DNA of 64,000 bases from Alloscardovia venturai. GTDB taxonomy: Bacteria; Actinomycetota; Actinomycetes; Actinomycetales; Bifidobacteriaceae. Positions 27,494 to 36,254 of the stretch are shown here, in pieces. The stretch's first letter is position 1, and each line of letters starts with the position of its first letter. The translations under genes were made by a program, and so were the position numbers. A model generated the notes under the pieces. That model was not told the DNA's origin. It did not search any database and saw nothing but the letters and a program-made list of their open reading frames with translations. The stretch covers positions 248,001 to 312,000 of the forward strand of contig NZ_JBHTHQ010000021.1 of NCBI RefSeq assembly GCF_042676605.1. The letters are read 5' to 3'.

Positions 27494-28048
27494 TTAATCA
27501 CAGTCCTTCACAGTCACAACTGCAAGCACGTCTGCTTCATGCAAGTCCCACTGGTTAAAAGGCTTATGAGCAGCAAGGATGACACATGATGCAGGAGATA
27601 ATCCTAGCTGTAGCATGTCGAAAGCTGAATCTTGTGCATTGGCATGTGACCACCACTGAGCAGCTTCGCTCATTGTCGGCTCATGTCCCACAATCATGAC
27701 TATTTTTTTCTTTTTCTTCAGGTTGCTGAAAATCTGGGAAACCTCCGACATACCATCAGTGTAGAGTCTCTTGTGATATGTGACTTCTGGTTTATCCCCG
27801 AAAATTTTAAGAAGGCGGTCAGCCGTTTGCCTCGCACGCTTTGCACCCGATACCGCAAGAACGTCTGGAACCATGCCCATCCCATCGAGCGCTTTAGCTA
27901 CTTTCTTCGCCTGCTTGCGACCCTTGTCAGTGAGCTCACGATGTTCGTCATCATCAGCATTTTTCTCAGTCTTCGCATGGCGCATGAGTATAAGTACGTA
28001 CTCATACTTTCGCGCTACTTTGGCAACTTTTGTTAGGTTCACAGACAT
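27494..28048 (-). CDS. SixA-like phosphohistidine phosphatase
   Basis: 184 residues, histidine phosphatase superfamily. The catalytic RHG-type motif appears as LMRHAKTE near residue 21, and the second histidine is in IVGHEPTMSE. SixA removes phosphate from histidines of phosphotransfer proteins in E. coli; the actinobacterial substrate is unknown. AGGATAG precedes the ATG. It is tightly placed, 4 bases after trmI and 2 bases before glnE. Confidence 0.85.
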   Translation of the reverse strand: MSVNLTKVAKVARKYEYVLILMRHAKTEKNADDDEHRELTDKGRKQAKKVAKALDGMGMVPDVLAVSGAKRARQTADRLLKIFGDKPEVTYHKRLYTDGMSEVSQIFSNLKKKKKIVMIVGHEPTMSEAAQWWSHANAQDSAFDMLQLGLSPASCVILAAHKPFNQWDLHEADVLAVVTVKDCD

Positions 28049-28052
28049 GGTT

Positions 28053-29090
28053 CTATCCTACCAGCGTGCGTATTTGCGTATCTAAATCGCGTAAGACCTT
28101 ACGCAATTTCTTATCTGACATATCGCGCAGTTCAAGCTCGGAAACATTAATCCCTGCTTCATCAATATCTGTAGTCGTATCTTTATTAGGTCTGTCGCGT
28201 TTTTTCAGTGCGGTAAATCCGTCTGCCATAGCGCGAGCGAATACCAAAAATCCTGTGTGCCCAATCATGGAATGCTCAGGACGCACTGCAAGCCCATCCA
28301 CTTTCCAATTTCGCTCTAAGCTCTCCTGCACATGTGGCACAGTCCATTGTCCAGACTGTTCAAGATGCTCGACGAGCCTGCTGAGCTGTGTGGTCGTCGT
28401 TACATAGCATGTGAGAACTCCACCTGGAGCAATGAGACGGTGCACTTCATCGACACGGTTCCACGGATCAAGCTGGTCAAGCACGATCCGGTCAAAGTAA
28501 TTATCCTGAAGCTGCGGTGCTTGAGAATCAAAATCTCCCGCAATGATGCGCCACCATTGCGGGCGTTCACCATAAAAAAGAGTAGCATTTGCTTCACAAA
28601 TACGTGCAAAGTCGGAGCGCATCTCAATAGTCGTGAGCTCTCCGCTCTCCCCCACGGCCTCTAAAAGGTGAATCCCCATAGCGCCAGAGCCGCCACCGGA
28701 CTCGAGCACTCGCATACCCGGACGAATATCTCCCAGCTCGATAACGGTTGCGATGTCTTTAGGATACATAATCTGCGCACCACGAGGCATGGAGAGCACA
28801 TAGTCAGCCAAACGAGGTCGTAACACTGTATACTGCCAACCACCAATGCGTCGGCTGGATTTCCACGGCTTACCTGGACGGTGTGAGCTATCTACATCTT
28901 TGCGCGATGTGCCTGCTATAGTTTCAATGACTCGACCTTCAGATTGGCCAATAATTGAGTCATGAAGTATCTGGCCATGCTGAGTATCTGTAGATCCGCC
29001 TGACACGAGCTGAAAAGTTAGCATATGTCCTTTACGGTCTGTCAGCTGTACTTTTTCACCTGCAGTTAGTGGTCCACGCTTGATGCTCAT
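28053..29090 (-). CDS. trmI: tRNA (adenine(58)-N1)-methyltransferase
   Basis: 345 residues. It methylates A58 in the T loop of tRNA with S-adenosylmethionine. The N-terminal beta domain precedes a Rossmann fold whose SAM loop is VLESGGGSGAMGIHL; the motif IVLDQLDPWN fits family motif IV. There is no ribosome binding site. A TACAAT -10 element ends 7 bases before the ATG (29098-29103), so the transcript probably starts at or next to the start codon and is leaderless. It heads the trmI-sixA-glnE operon. Confidence 0.92.
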   Translation of the reverse strand: MSIKRGPLTAGEKVQLTDRKGHMLTFQLVSGGSTDTQHGQILHDSIIGQSEGRVIETIAGTSRKDVDSSHRPGKPWKSSRRIGGWQYTVLRPRLADYVLSMPRGAQIMYPKDIATVIELGDIRPGMRVLESGGGSGAMGIHLLEAVGESGELTTIEMRSDFARICEANATLFYGERPQWWRIIAGDFDSQAPQLQDNYFDRIVLDQLDPWNRVDEVHRLIAPGGVLTCYVTTTTQLSRLVEHLEQSGQWTVPHVQESLERNWKVDGLAVRPEHSMIGHTGFLVFARAMADGFTALKKRDRPNKDTTTDIDEAGINVSELELRDMSDKKLRKVLRDLDTQIRTLVG

Positions 29091-29097
29091 AGGAGAT

Positions 29098-29103
29098 ATT
29101 GTA
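29098..29103 (-). promoter_or_regulatory. Predicted -10 element giving a leaderless trmI transcript
   Basis: TACAAT on the minus strand ends 7 bases before the trmI ATG, placing transcription start at about the start codon. No Shine-Dalgarno sequence exists there, which agrees with leaderless translation. No convincing -35 is visible. Confidence 0.4.
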
Positions 29104-29173
29104 GCGAAAAGAATAAATAAGTAATTAGTTTTGCCTCTGATAAGACTTTTCTATCACAGAGAAAAATTACCAT

Positions 29174-29686
29174 TTATAACAGTCCGCATTCTTTATACCC
29201 CTTTTCGATGCATCCAGACTTGTACTCCATATACTTATCTATGTCATCAGGATAAAGCGCCGCTGCTTTCTCCTTTACTTGCGAATACTCGAGGATAAAA
29301 GCAGGATGACCGCGCAGATAATCCCTAAAGGTAATATGTCTCAGTAATTCCTCGGAGTCTTGAGGGCATACATATAAATGATGCGTCATTAAATCATTTT
29401 TATTATTGTAGGAGAAAGCTTCTCTGCCTTGAATGCCCAAATTTCCCTCATACTTATACCCTCTCTCTTCAAGTAGTTGCTTCATCAGTGTAAATTTATC
29501 ATTGCGAATGACAATGTCGAGATCAATAATCGGTTTCGCTGATAGCCCTTCCACTGATGTGCTACCGACATGTTCAATAGTGATTGAATTGAGAATAATC
29601 TCGTCTCCCAATGAGTCCACAATCTTTAAGAATTCCTCTTTCCACCTCGGATTCCATTTTTCAACTACAACTTTGAGTGTTTTCAT
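29174..29686 (-). CDS. GrpB (UPF0157) family nucleotidyltransferase-like protein
   Basis: 170 residues. The motif HVGSTSVEGLSAKPIIDLDI is the nucleotidyltransferase-like core of the GrpB family. The cellular role is not known. The gene is visibly richer in A/T than its neighbours, and its codon use (many AAA, ATA, TTA) looks foreign, which suggests acquisition from a low-GC bacterium. Two starts are possible: TTG at 29689, 8 bases from GGAG, or ATG at 29686. It stands alone between trmI and the ABC exporter operon, with a gap on each side. Confidence 0.85.
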   Translation of the reverse strand: MKTLKVVVEKWNPRWKEEFLKIVDSLGDEIILNSITIEHVGSTSVEGLSAKPIIDLDIVIRNDKFTLMKQLLEERGYKYEGNLGIQGREAFSYNNKNDLMTHHLYVCPQDSEELLRHITFRDYLRGHPAFILEYSQVKEKAAALYPDDIDKYMEYKSGCIEKGYKECGLL

Positions 29687-29791
29687 CAATTATTTGTCTC
29701 CATCAATTACGCGAACTTATCCCTTGTTATATTAATGTTCTATTGATTGCGGAAAGAATCCATTTCAAAATCACATAGTAAGATGTCCGTC

Positions 29792-29856
29792 AAAAAATAA
29801 ACTGCCCCGCAACCCATAGGAACTATTATTCATAGTCCAAAGATTACGGAGCAGTT
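29792..29856 (-). terminator. Terminator of the ABC exporter operon
   Basis: Arms 29800-29809 and 29847-29856 pair over 10 bases with one G-U pair, with a further inner stem (GGACTAT/ATAGTTCC type). On the minus strand the hairpin is followed by TTATTTTTTG. It lies 45 bases after the stop of the downstream ABC gene. Confidence 0.75.
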
Positions 29857-29901
29857 CATAACAATATGCGCTTTACCTCACAATCATCGCAGCACCTTTA
29901 T

Positions 29902-31875
29902 TTAGTTATCCTCGTTCTTACCAGCGAATTGCGAATTGTAGAGGTTAGCATACGCGCCTCCAAGAGCGAGCAACTCATCGTGGTTACCTTGTTCAACGAT
30001 ATTTCCATGGTTAACAACCAAGATGATGTCTGCATCACGGATAGTGGATAAGCGATGAGCAATGACGAATGCTGTACGACCAGTGCGCAGAGTATTCATC
30101 GCATGCTGAACCTTCATCTCCGTGCGAGTATCCACCGAACTGGTAGCCTCATCCAAAATCAAGATATCTGGATCAGACAAGTAAGCGCGGCAAATAGTGA
30201 GAAGTTGCTTCTCACCTTGCGACATCTCTGTAGTGTCGTCATCCAAGACGGTGTCATATCCGTGTGGCAGACGTCGCACAAACTCATCGACGTGAGTCGC
30301 TTTTGCTGCTTCGAGCATACGCTCTTCGCTGATGTGAGACTTATCGTGAACGCCGTAGAAGAGGTTATCCCGAATAGTGCCTTCAAACAGCCACGTATCC
30401 TGAAGAACCATGCCGAAGTGACTGCGCAAATCCTGACGCGTGAGTTCAGAAACATCAACGCCATCAAGGCGAATGTGACCGTCGTTAATCTCATAGAAGC
30501 GCATAAGCAAGTTCACCAAAGTTGTCTTACCCGCGCCCGTTGGGCCAACGATAGCGATGGTCTGACCTGGCTTAGCTTCCATAGACAAATCAGTGATAAG
30601 TGGCTTGTCTGGGACATAAGAGAACTTCACATGGTCGAACTCGACATGACCCTGAACGCCACCTCTGTCGGTAACACGAGAAGCAAGAGTTGGAGTGTTC
30701 TTATCCTCTTGTTTTTCTTCTTCCTCATCAAGGAATTCAAAGATGCGTTGTGCAGATGCAAGGGCAGACTGCAAGGTTGAGCCCATCGTAGCTAACTGAC
30801 CGAGAGGCTGTGTGGACTGTCGGGAGTACTGAGAGAACGCCTGCAAATCTCCCAAGGTAATCTGACCGTTAATCACACGCAAACCACCAAAGATAGCCAC
30901 AATAACGAAAGAAACATTCCCGGCGAAAGTTGTTAGCGGATTCATCATCGACGATAAGAATGATGCTCCCCAGCTTGCTTTATAGAGGCTCTCGTTGTAT
31001 TCATCAAACTGCTTCTCAACGAATGCTTCTTGACCATACGCACGTACAATCATGTGCCCTGAGAACATTTCTTCTACGTGAGAATTGACCTTACCTGTAT
31101 TCTCCCACTGCTTGACGAATTGAGGCTGTGTCAGTTTCAAAATCCCACCCACAATGATAAGGAGCACAGGAATAACAATCATTGCAATCAAGGTCAACAT
31201 TGGAGAAATAGAAATCATCATGCCAACAGTTGCTATGAACTGGAAAACAGAGAAGAAGAACTCTGCAAGCATCTGCTGCAAGGACTGCTGAATATTGTCG
31301 ACATCATTCGTGGTGCGGCTCATCACTTCACCGCGTGGCACGCGGTCAAAGTAGCTCAGCGGCAATCTGTCAATCTTTGTTTCGATTTCATCGCGCATTC
31401 GATAAACGGTACGAGACGTAATACCTGCCATGACAAAAGTTTGAAGATAGCGGAAGGCCATAGCGACGACGTAGATACCCACGGTCATGAGCATAATCTT
31501 GAGGAACGCATTCCAATCGACTCCAACGCCAACTTTGACGTTATAGTTGGACACCATGGATGCTACCTTGTCTTGTCCTGCTTTCTTCATCATGTCTACG
31601 ACTTGCTCAGTAGTGACACCATCAGACAAATGCATCTTTGTAGCAAGATTGCCCAAAAGCTTGCCTAAAATACCCGTGAAGAGTACATCGGTACCTCGTG
31701 CCATGACTTTAGGAGCAACGACGAGTAGCGCTACGCCGATAAGTCCCGAAAGAATCATGACTATCATCTGCCATGTATCACGCATAAGGTACCCAATGAG
31801 ACGTGCAAGCGTATGACGACGGCTTCCCTTCTTTGCTATTGGTCTTGCCGTCGGAGAAGTGTGATTTTCTGCCAT
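29902..31875 (-). CDS. Heterodimeric ABC exporter half-transporter, catalytic-Glu subunit
   Basis: 657 residues. An N-terminal six-helix transmembrane domain (about residues 25-370) includes a long insert after the first helix with a VSNYNVKVGV segment. A nucleotide-binding domain follows. Walker A is GPTGAGKTTLV and Walker B is ILILDEATSSVD with the catalytic Glu intact, but the signature reads MSQGEKQ instead of LSGGQ. Its partner, the gene just upstream, has the reverse pattern. Together they fit type IV heterodimeric exporters (LmrCD, BmrCD) that expel drugs or lipids. It starts 2 bases after the partner's stop, with GGAGGAGG inside the partner's end. Confidence 0.92.
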   Translation of the reverse strand: MAENHTSPTARPIAKKGSRRHTLARLIGYLMRDTWQMIVMILSGLIGVALLVVAPKVMARGTDVLFTGILGKLLGNLATKMHLSDGVTTEQVVDMMKKAGQDKVASMVSNYNVKVGVGVDWNAFLKIMLMTVGIYVVAMAFRYLQTFVMAGITSRTVYRMRDEIETKIDRLPLSYFDRVPRGEVMSRTTNDVDNIQQSLQQMLAEFFFSVFQFIATVGMMISISPMLTLIAMIVIPVLLIIVGGILKLTQPQFVKQWENTGKVNSHVEEMFSGHMIVRAYGQEAFVEKQFDEYNESLYKASWGASFLSSMMNPLTTFAGNVSFVIVAIFGGLRVINGQITLGDLQAFSQYSRQSTQPLGQLATMGSTLQSALASAQRIFEFLDEEEEKQEDKNTPTLASRVTDRGGVQGHVEFDHVKFSYVPDKPLITDLSMEAKPGQTIAIVGPTGAGKTTLVNLLMRFYEINDGHIRLDGVDVSELTRQDLRSHFGMVLQDTWLFEGTIRDNLFYGVHDKSHISEERMLEAAKATHVDEFVRRLPHGYDTVLDDDTTEMSQGEKQLLTICRAYLSDPDILILDEATSSVDTRTEMKVQHAMNTLRTGRTAFVIAHRLSTIRDADIILVVNHGNIVEQGNHDELLALGGAYANLYNSQFAGKNEDN

Positions 31876-31877
31876 GG

Positions 31878-33635
31878 TTATGCCTCCTCCTCAATGCTTA
31901 ATTCTTCAATATCAGGACCTTGCCCGCCTTGGGACTCCACGATTTCACGATAAGTATCACACTGCGCCATAAGCTCTTCGTGCGTGCCTTCTCCCACTAT
32001 TTTTCCATCGTCAAGAACGATAATTTTATGGGCGTCACGAATGGAAGATGCGCGTTGTGCGACGAGAAGTTGGGTCGCGTTGCGAGTGATTGGTTCAAGC
32101 GCCTCACGCACTTTGCGGTCCGTTGCCATATCCAGTGCAGAGAACGAATCATCGAAACTATAGATTAGCGGTCTACGCACGACAGCTCGCGCAATGCACA
32201 GACGCTGCTTTTGACCGCCGGAGAAGTTTGTACCACCTTGCGCCACGTGAGCGTCAAGACCTTCTGGAATTTCGCGGACAAAATCTTCTGCCTGCGCGAT
32301 ACGCAATGCTTCCCAAAGCTGCTCATCGCTCGCCTGAGGATTTCCATATTTGAGATTCGAGCGGATAGTTCCTTGGAAAAGAACTGCTTTCTGTGGGACG
32401 GCGCCAAAGAGAGTTGCGAGCTGAGCTGGATCATACTCTTTGACATTATGTCCATCGACGAGAATCTCGCCTTCAGTGACGTCAAACATACGCGAAGCTA
32501 AACGAATAATTGTCGATTTACCTGAACCTGTCGCGCCGATAAACGCTGTCGTTGTACCTGGCTCAGCAGTAAAGGAAATATCGCTTAATACAGGGTCATC
32601 TGCACCAGGATATGAGAAGCCGACATGCTTGAATTCAATAGTACCGTGAGCAGATGGATTGGTAAAAGGATTTTTTGGAGCAGTGATAGAGCTCTCAGCT
32701 TCCAAAACTTCATTAATACGACGTGCTGCCACAGCTGCGCGAGGAAGCATTACGGACATCATCGCAGTCATACCAACACCCATCATGATAATCATGAGGT
32801 ACTGAATGAATGCTTGCAGAGAACCGATGCCCATCTCTCCTGACTCGATACGATGTCCGCCAAACCATTGAATTGCAACGGTAGAAAGGTTGATGATAAA
32901 GAACATGGTCGGGATCATGGCGCCCATCCAGCGGCCGATACTCAAAAGTACACGGAATACATCGTTGTTAGTCTCGTCAAAACGTCGACGTTCGGTATCC
33001 TCACGTACAAACGCGCGGATAACGCGAATACCGCTAATCTGCTCTCGAATGGAACGATTGATAGCGTCCAACTTGGTCTGAAGTCGCGAGAAAAGTGGGC
33101 CAAGATTGCCCATTATCACTCCCATGACGATGAGAATGATAGGGATGATGATAGCGATAGCCCATGTAAGTGGACCATCTTGCTGAGCAGCCATGATGAT
33201 ACCACCGACGAGCATAATTGGCGCCTGCAGCATAATGAGTAGCGCTTGCATTGTCGCCTGCTGTACTTGCTGAACATCATTCGTTGCACGAGTAATGAGC
33301 GACCCTGCAGAAAAAGTCTCAATTTCCTGAAGTGACAGTGTCTCTACATTTGCAAAGTAGTCCTTGCGCACTTCGTAGCCTAGTCGCATAGCGATGCGCG
33401 TGGAGAAGTATACAGCGATGATGTTGAGCACAATCTGCCCTGCTGCTACTGCCATCATAGTCCAGCCGATGTTCCACACCTTATCGGCATCTCCAGCTGT
33501 TACCCCGTCATTGATGATGTCTGCCTGAAGATTTGGCAGATACAAGTTCAAAATGGTTTGACATACTTGAATCAGGAAGAGAAAAGTCACCTGACCTACA
33601 TGCCTTCCTAAATAATTACGCCACAATTTAAGCAT
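31878..33635 (-). CDS. Heterodimeric ABC exporter half-transporter, degenerate-site subunit
   Basis: 585 residues from MLKLWRNY. Six membrane helices precede the nucleotide-binding domain. Walker A is GATGSGKSTII and the signature FSGGQKQR is near canonical, but Walker B reads SFDDSFSALD, with Asp in place of the catalytic Glu. This marks the degenerate ATP site of a heterodimeric exporter. The chosen ATG at 33635 has AGGAAGG 6 bases before it; a longer frame to 33749 lies inside marR and has no similarity. It overlaps the marR stop by 8 bases, so expression follows the regulator. Confidence 0.93.
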   Translation of the reverse strand: MLKLWRNYLGRHVGQVTFLFLIQVCQTILNLYLPNLQADIINDGVTAGDADKVWNIGWTMMAVAAGQIVLNIIAVYFSTRIAMRLGYEVRKDYFANVETLSLQEIETFSAGSLITRATNDVQQVQQATMQALLIMLQAPIMLVGGIIMAAQQDGPLTWAIAIIIPIILIVMGVIMGNLGPLFSRLQTKLDAINRSIREQISGIRVIRAFVREDTERRRFDETNNDVFRVLLSIGRWMGAMIPTMFFIINLSTVAIQWFGGHRIESGEMGIGSLQAFIQYLMIIMMGVGMTAMMSVMLPRAAVAARRINEVLEAESSITAPKNPFTNPSAHGTIEFKHVGFSYPGADDPVLSDISFTAEPGTTTAFIGATGSGKSTIIRLASRMFDVTEGEILVDGHNVKEYDPAQLATLFGAVPQKAVLFQGTIRSNLKYGNPQASDEQLWEALRIAQAEDFVREIPEGLDAHVAQGGTNFSGGQKQRLCIARAVVRRPLIYSFDDSFSALDMATDRKVREALEPITRNATQLLVAQRASSIRDAHKIIVLDDGKIVGEGTHEELMAQCDTYREIVESQGGQGPDIEELSIEEEA

Positions 33636-34251
33636 GTGTCGCCTTCCTGTTTTTCGTGTTTTTCTCTTGTTTGTCCTCAAGATGATGGGACTGACGAACC
33701 CAGCGTTGATGTGCGTCGGCAAAAACTTGAGTAAAAGTTTTTCCTTCACTTTTTATAGCTGAACTCTTCATCGCATTGTCTACTTCTCTCAAACGCTTGT
33801 CCATAGTGTCAAAGTCGTTCCATTCCACGTCTGGTCCAAGAATTTGTGTCACGTGCTGACGAAAATCTTTAGCTTTTACATTTTCAATAATTTGATCAAG
33901 ATAGCTAGATAGCTGATGGATATCGTCATCTGAGAAACCGTCAAAAAGCTCTGTCTGAACTTGCTCGATAAGTGCAGCACGTGTCTGAAGCAGATTTTTT
34001 CCCCTGTCAGTCAGCCGCACAAGAGTAACTCGATAATCTTCTTCAGACTTGATTCTTTCTGCTGTACCTGCGTACTCTAGCTTTTTGATAAGCTGTGTCA
34101 CACTTGCAGGAGTCACCTCAAGCTTTTCGGCAATTTGTCCTGCAGTAAGCTGTCCACACTTGTCAAGCATATGAAGTGTACGCAACGAATTATCGGCACT
34201 CGAATCAAACTTTCGCGAACGAGTGAAATATGGCTGACGAGAAACGAGCAC
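33628..34251 (-). CDS. MarR-family transcriptional regulator
   Basis: 207 residues from the GTG at 34251. The winged helix-turn-helix has LTAGQIAEKLEVTPASVTQLIKKL, and the wing region SEEDYRVTLVRLTDRG. MarR proteins usually repress their own operon and are released by small molecules; here the likely target is the ABC exporter genes it overlaps. The start is doubtful. The first helix seems to begin before the GTG (TETILRL is in frame upstream). The only good Shine-Dalgarno, AGGAGG at 34297-34302, lies 6 bases before an in-frame ACG at 34290. Initiation at that ACG would give 220 residues. A 35-residue hydrophilic tail follows the domain. Confidence 0.88.
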   Translation of the reverse strand: MLVSRQPYFTRSRKFDSSADNSLRTLHMLDKCGQLTAGQIAEKLEVTPASVTQLIKKLEYAGTAERIKSEEDYRVTLVRLTDRGKNLLQTRAALIEQVQTELFDGFSDDDIHQLSSYLDQIIENVKAKDFRQHVTQILGPDVEWNDFDTMDKRLREVDNAMKSSAIKSEGKTFTQVFADAHQRWVRQSHHLEDKQEKNTKNRKATHA

Positions 34252-34304
34252 AAGTCTGAGTATTGTTTCAGTCCTGCTTGGTGTACCCGTATCACACCTC
34301 CTTA

Positions 34305-34373
34305 ACTATTTTACTTTACCTGAACGTAATAAAATAAAATAGTAGCAGAGGTACTTAACTTTGAGATACTTAA
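34305..34373. promoter_or_regulatory. Candidate promoter/operator region of the marR-ABC operon
   Basis: This AT-rich stretch holds a 9-bp inverted repeat, ACTATTTTA (34305-34313) with TAAAATAGT (34335-34343), and two direct copies of GAGRTACTTAA at 34348-34358 and 34363-34373, spaced 15 bp. Minus-strand -10-like sequences (TATTTT, TACTAT) overlap the inverted repeat. The layout fits self-regulation by the MarR protein, but the site is unproven. Confidence 0.45.
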
Positions 34374-34374
34374 A

Positions 34375-35265
34375 CTAACTATGTGCGATTTTCGTTGCAA
34401 ATGCTGACCATCGTCCATCATTATGCACTACTGTCAGCGACATATTAAACAGTGAACTTAAACGATCATCTGTGAGCCCCTGCTCAAGTGCACCCGCATA
34501 GACTATCGTGCCTGGGTTCGGATTGATAATCTGTGCGCCATCAGCAGGAACCTCTGTGGAAGCTTTCGTATGCGTATCAATAATTGCAGACTGCTCATCA
34601 TCAAGTCTTCCTAAGAGAGCAATATGGTCAAAACCTTGCGGAATCTCTTCGAGTCTGTGCGTCACAAGAATGGCAGTTTTACGCGTTTCGACTCGCGCTA
34701 ATTCACTCAAGGCATCTACGACGAGTTCGCGACCTCCGAGGTCCAACCCTGTCGTAGGTTCATCAAGAATAAGTATATCTGGGCGTGCCATAAGCGCTCG
34801 GCATATGCCAACGCGCGTTCGTTCACCTTCGGAGAGTTTATACATGCGCTTGCCTGCAAGATACTCTATGCCATAATGTCTCATAAGTTCACGCGCAACC
34901 ACATAGGAGTCAGCTGTATACTCCCCATACCAATTGCCTACTCGAGCATCAATAGCGGACACTATGACGTCAAGAGGATCTTCTTGCGGGTCAAACTCTC
35001 GATTAAGCATATTGGATGCAAGACCAATGCGATGTCGATATGAGAAGACATTAACTTTGCCGAGACGATTTCCGAGAATATCGACTGTGCCACTTGTAGG
35101 GTGAAGACGGGTCGCCATCATAGAGACAAGAGTTGATTTCCCTATCCCATTAGGTCCAAATACAACCCACTTCTCCCCTGGGTTTATACATAAGGAAACG
35201 TCAGCGAGGATTGTCCTACGCTGACGTCTAAAGAGTACATCATGAAGTTCTACGGCTGCTGTCAT
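34375..35265 (-). CDS. Soluble ABC ATPase, YlmA/ModF-like
   Basis: 296 residues with one ATPase domain and no membrane segments. Walker A is FGPNGIGKSTL, the signature LSEGERTRVGICRA and Walker B ILILDEPTTGLDL. The overall pattern resembles the YlmA/ModF-type group, many of which lack a visible permease partner. No permease gene is adjacent. The ATG at 35265 has no clear ribosome binding site; a TTG at 35283 is in frame. It follows the unknown membrane protein gene by 21 bases and may be co-transcribed with it. Confidence 0.8.
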   Translation of the reverse strand: MTAAVELHDVLFRRQRRTILADVSLCINPGEKWVVFGPNGIGKSTLVSMMATRLHPTSGTVDILGNRLGKVNVFSYRHRIGLASNMLNREFDPQEDPLDVIVSAIDARVGNWYGEYTADSYVVARELMRHYGIEYLAGKRMYKLSEGERTRVGICRALMARPDILILDEPTTGLDLGGRELVVDALSELARVETRKTAILVTHRLEEIPQGFDHIALLGRLDDEQSAIIDTHTKASTEVPADGAQIINPNPGTIVYAGALEQGLTDDRLSSLFNMSLTVVHNDGRWSAFATKIAHS

Positions 35266-35286
35266 GAAACATATTGTACACAAGCT

Positions 35287-36117
35287 TTAGATTGCTGTAC
35301 CGTATTGGTCCAGATGTGGATTCTCCGATGATGGACGCGACACGATAAAAAGATTGAGGATGCCTACAGCAAAGACAATGACTACACCAGAAATTACCCA
35401 AATACCTGGAGTCCAGAAGAGGAAAGAGATGAACCCGCATCCCGCAAGAATGATAATTCCCCAATTGAGTAGGCGTACCCACCACCCCAAGTTATGAGCA
35501 GCAGGCTTGCGGTAAGCAGAAAGTTGTACTTGTCGAATGTCATCCATGCGGTCAAGCTGAGCGAGCTGATCGTAATAATTCGTCGGTTCACTTCGGGCAA
35601 TAACCGCCAAGACAATGAGGGAAATAACAAGCACTATTACAGGAATAGAGTAGCTCCACGCCGGCGCTTTGAGAACAGCCATGACAATCATCGAAACAAC
35701 TGACAAACCTGCTACAATCCACGAAGACAGGGAACCCCACCAACGAGGCGAATGCGCAAAACGCGGCACACGCGTACGCTCGGCAGCCTCTTTCTCGCGC
35801 TGAACTTCTTCACGTTCAAGCTGCTTTCGTGCTCGCTCACGTAATTTACGCTCTTTTTTGATTTCCTTCTTTTCTGCGCTTACGGCAGTGACTGTAGGGT
35901 CAGCTGAGGGGATAATTTCGCTACCCACTTCATGCTGCTGTACAGAACTACTCGGCTTCCATTCACCCTTACTCTTGCTTTGCAGGCGAAGAGAGCGGTC
36001 TTGGAGCGACTGCTCGTCCAAAAGTCCTGCGCGTGAGCGGATATTGCCTTGCTGAGACTGATCTTGACCTCGACGCTGACGCTTCGCTTCCGCACGACGT
36101 TCTGCTCTATTAGCCAT
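35287..36117 (-). CDS. Membrane protein of unknown function with charged N-terminus
   Basis: 276 residues; I do not recognise a named domain with confidence. The first 120 residues are strongly charged and probably disordered, starting MANRAERRAEAKRQRR and including a Lys/Arg/Glu-rich coiled segment. Two pairs of hydrophobic helices follow (about 130-170 and 215-262), with a hydrophilic loop between (SEPTNYYDQLAQLDRMDD). The plan resembles the actinobacterial DUF3043-type proteins. GAAGGAGCG precedes the ATG, and a TATAGT -10-like element with TTGTGT 18 bases upstream lies in the leader. Confidence 0.75.
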   Translation of the reverse strand: MANRAERRAEAKRQRRGQDQSQQGNIRSRAGLLDEQSLQDRSLRLQSKSKGEWKPSSSVQQHEVGSEIIPSADPTVTAVSAEKKEIKKERKLRERARKQLEREEVQREKEAAERTRVPRFAHSPRWWGSLSSWIVAGLSVVSMIVMAVLKAPAWSYSIPVIVLVISLIVLAVIARSEPTNYYDQLAQLDRMDDIRQVQLSAYRKPAAHNLGWWVRLLNWGIIILAGCGFISFLFWTPGIWVISGVVIVFAVGILNLFIVSRPSSENPHLDQYGTAI

Positions 36118-36254
36118 ATTCGCTCCTTCTGCAAACTATAAGTCCGCTAGACAAATACACACAACTTCCCCTAGTATAGACAGCTCACCCTGACTTTACT
36201 CGATAGAGAAGGCTGAACGACCTATCCACCTCCCTATTTCCTTCACCCATCTTC

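Noticed and set aside
29134..29161. Inverted repeat after the GrpB-family gene as a strong terminator
   Set aside because: The arms differ by a 2-base insertion and the minus-strand tail is GGCAAAAC, not T-rich, so support is too weak.
29800..29856. Insertion-sequence end near the GrpB-family gene
   Set aside because: The inverted repeat is a single hairpin with a T tail after the ABC operon; no transposase or target duplication is present.
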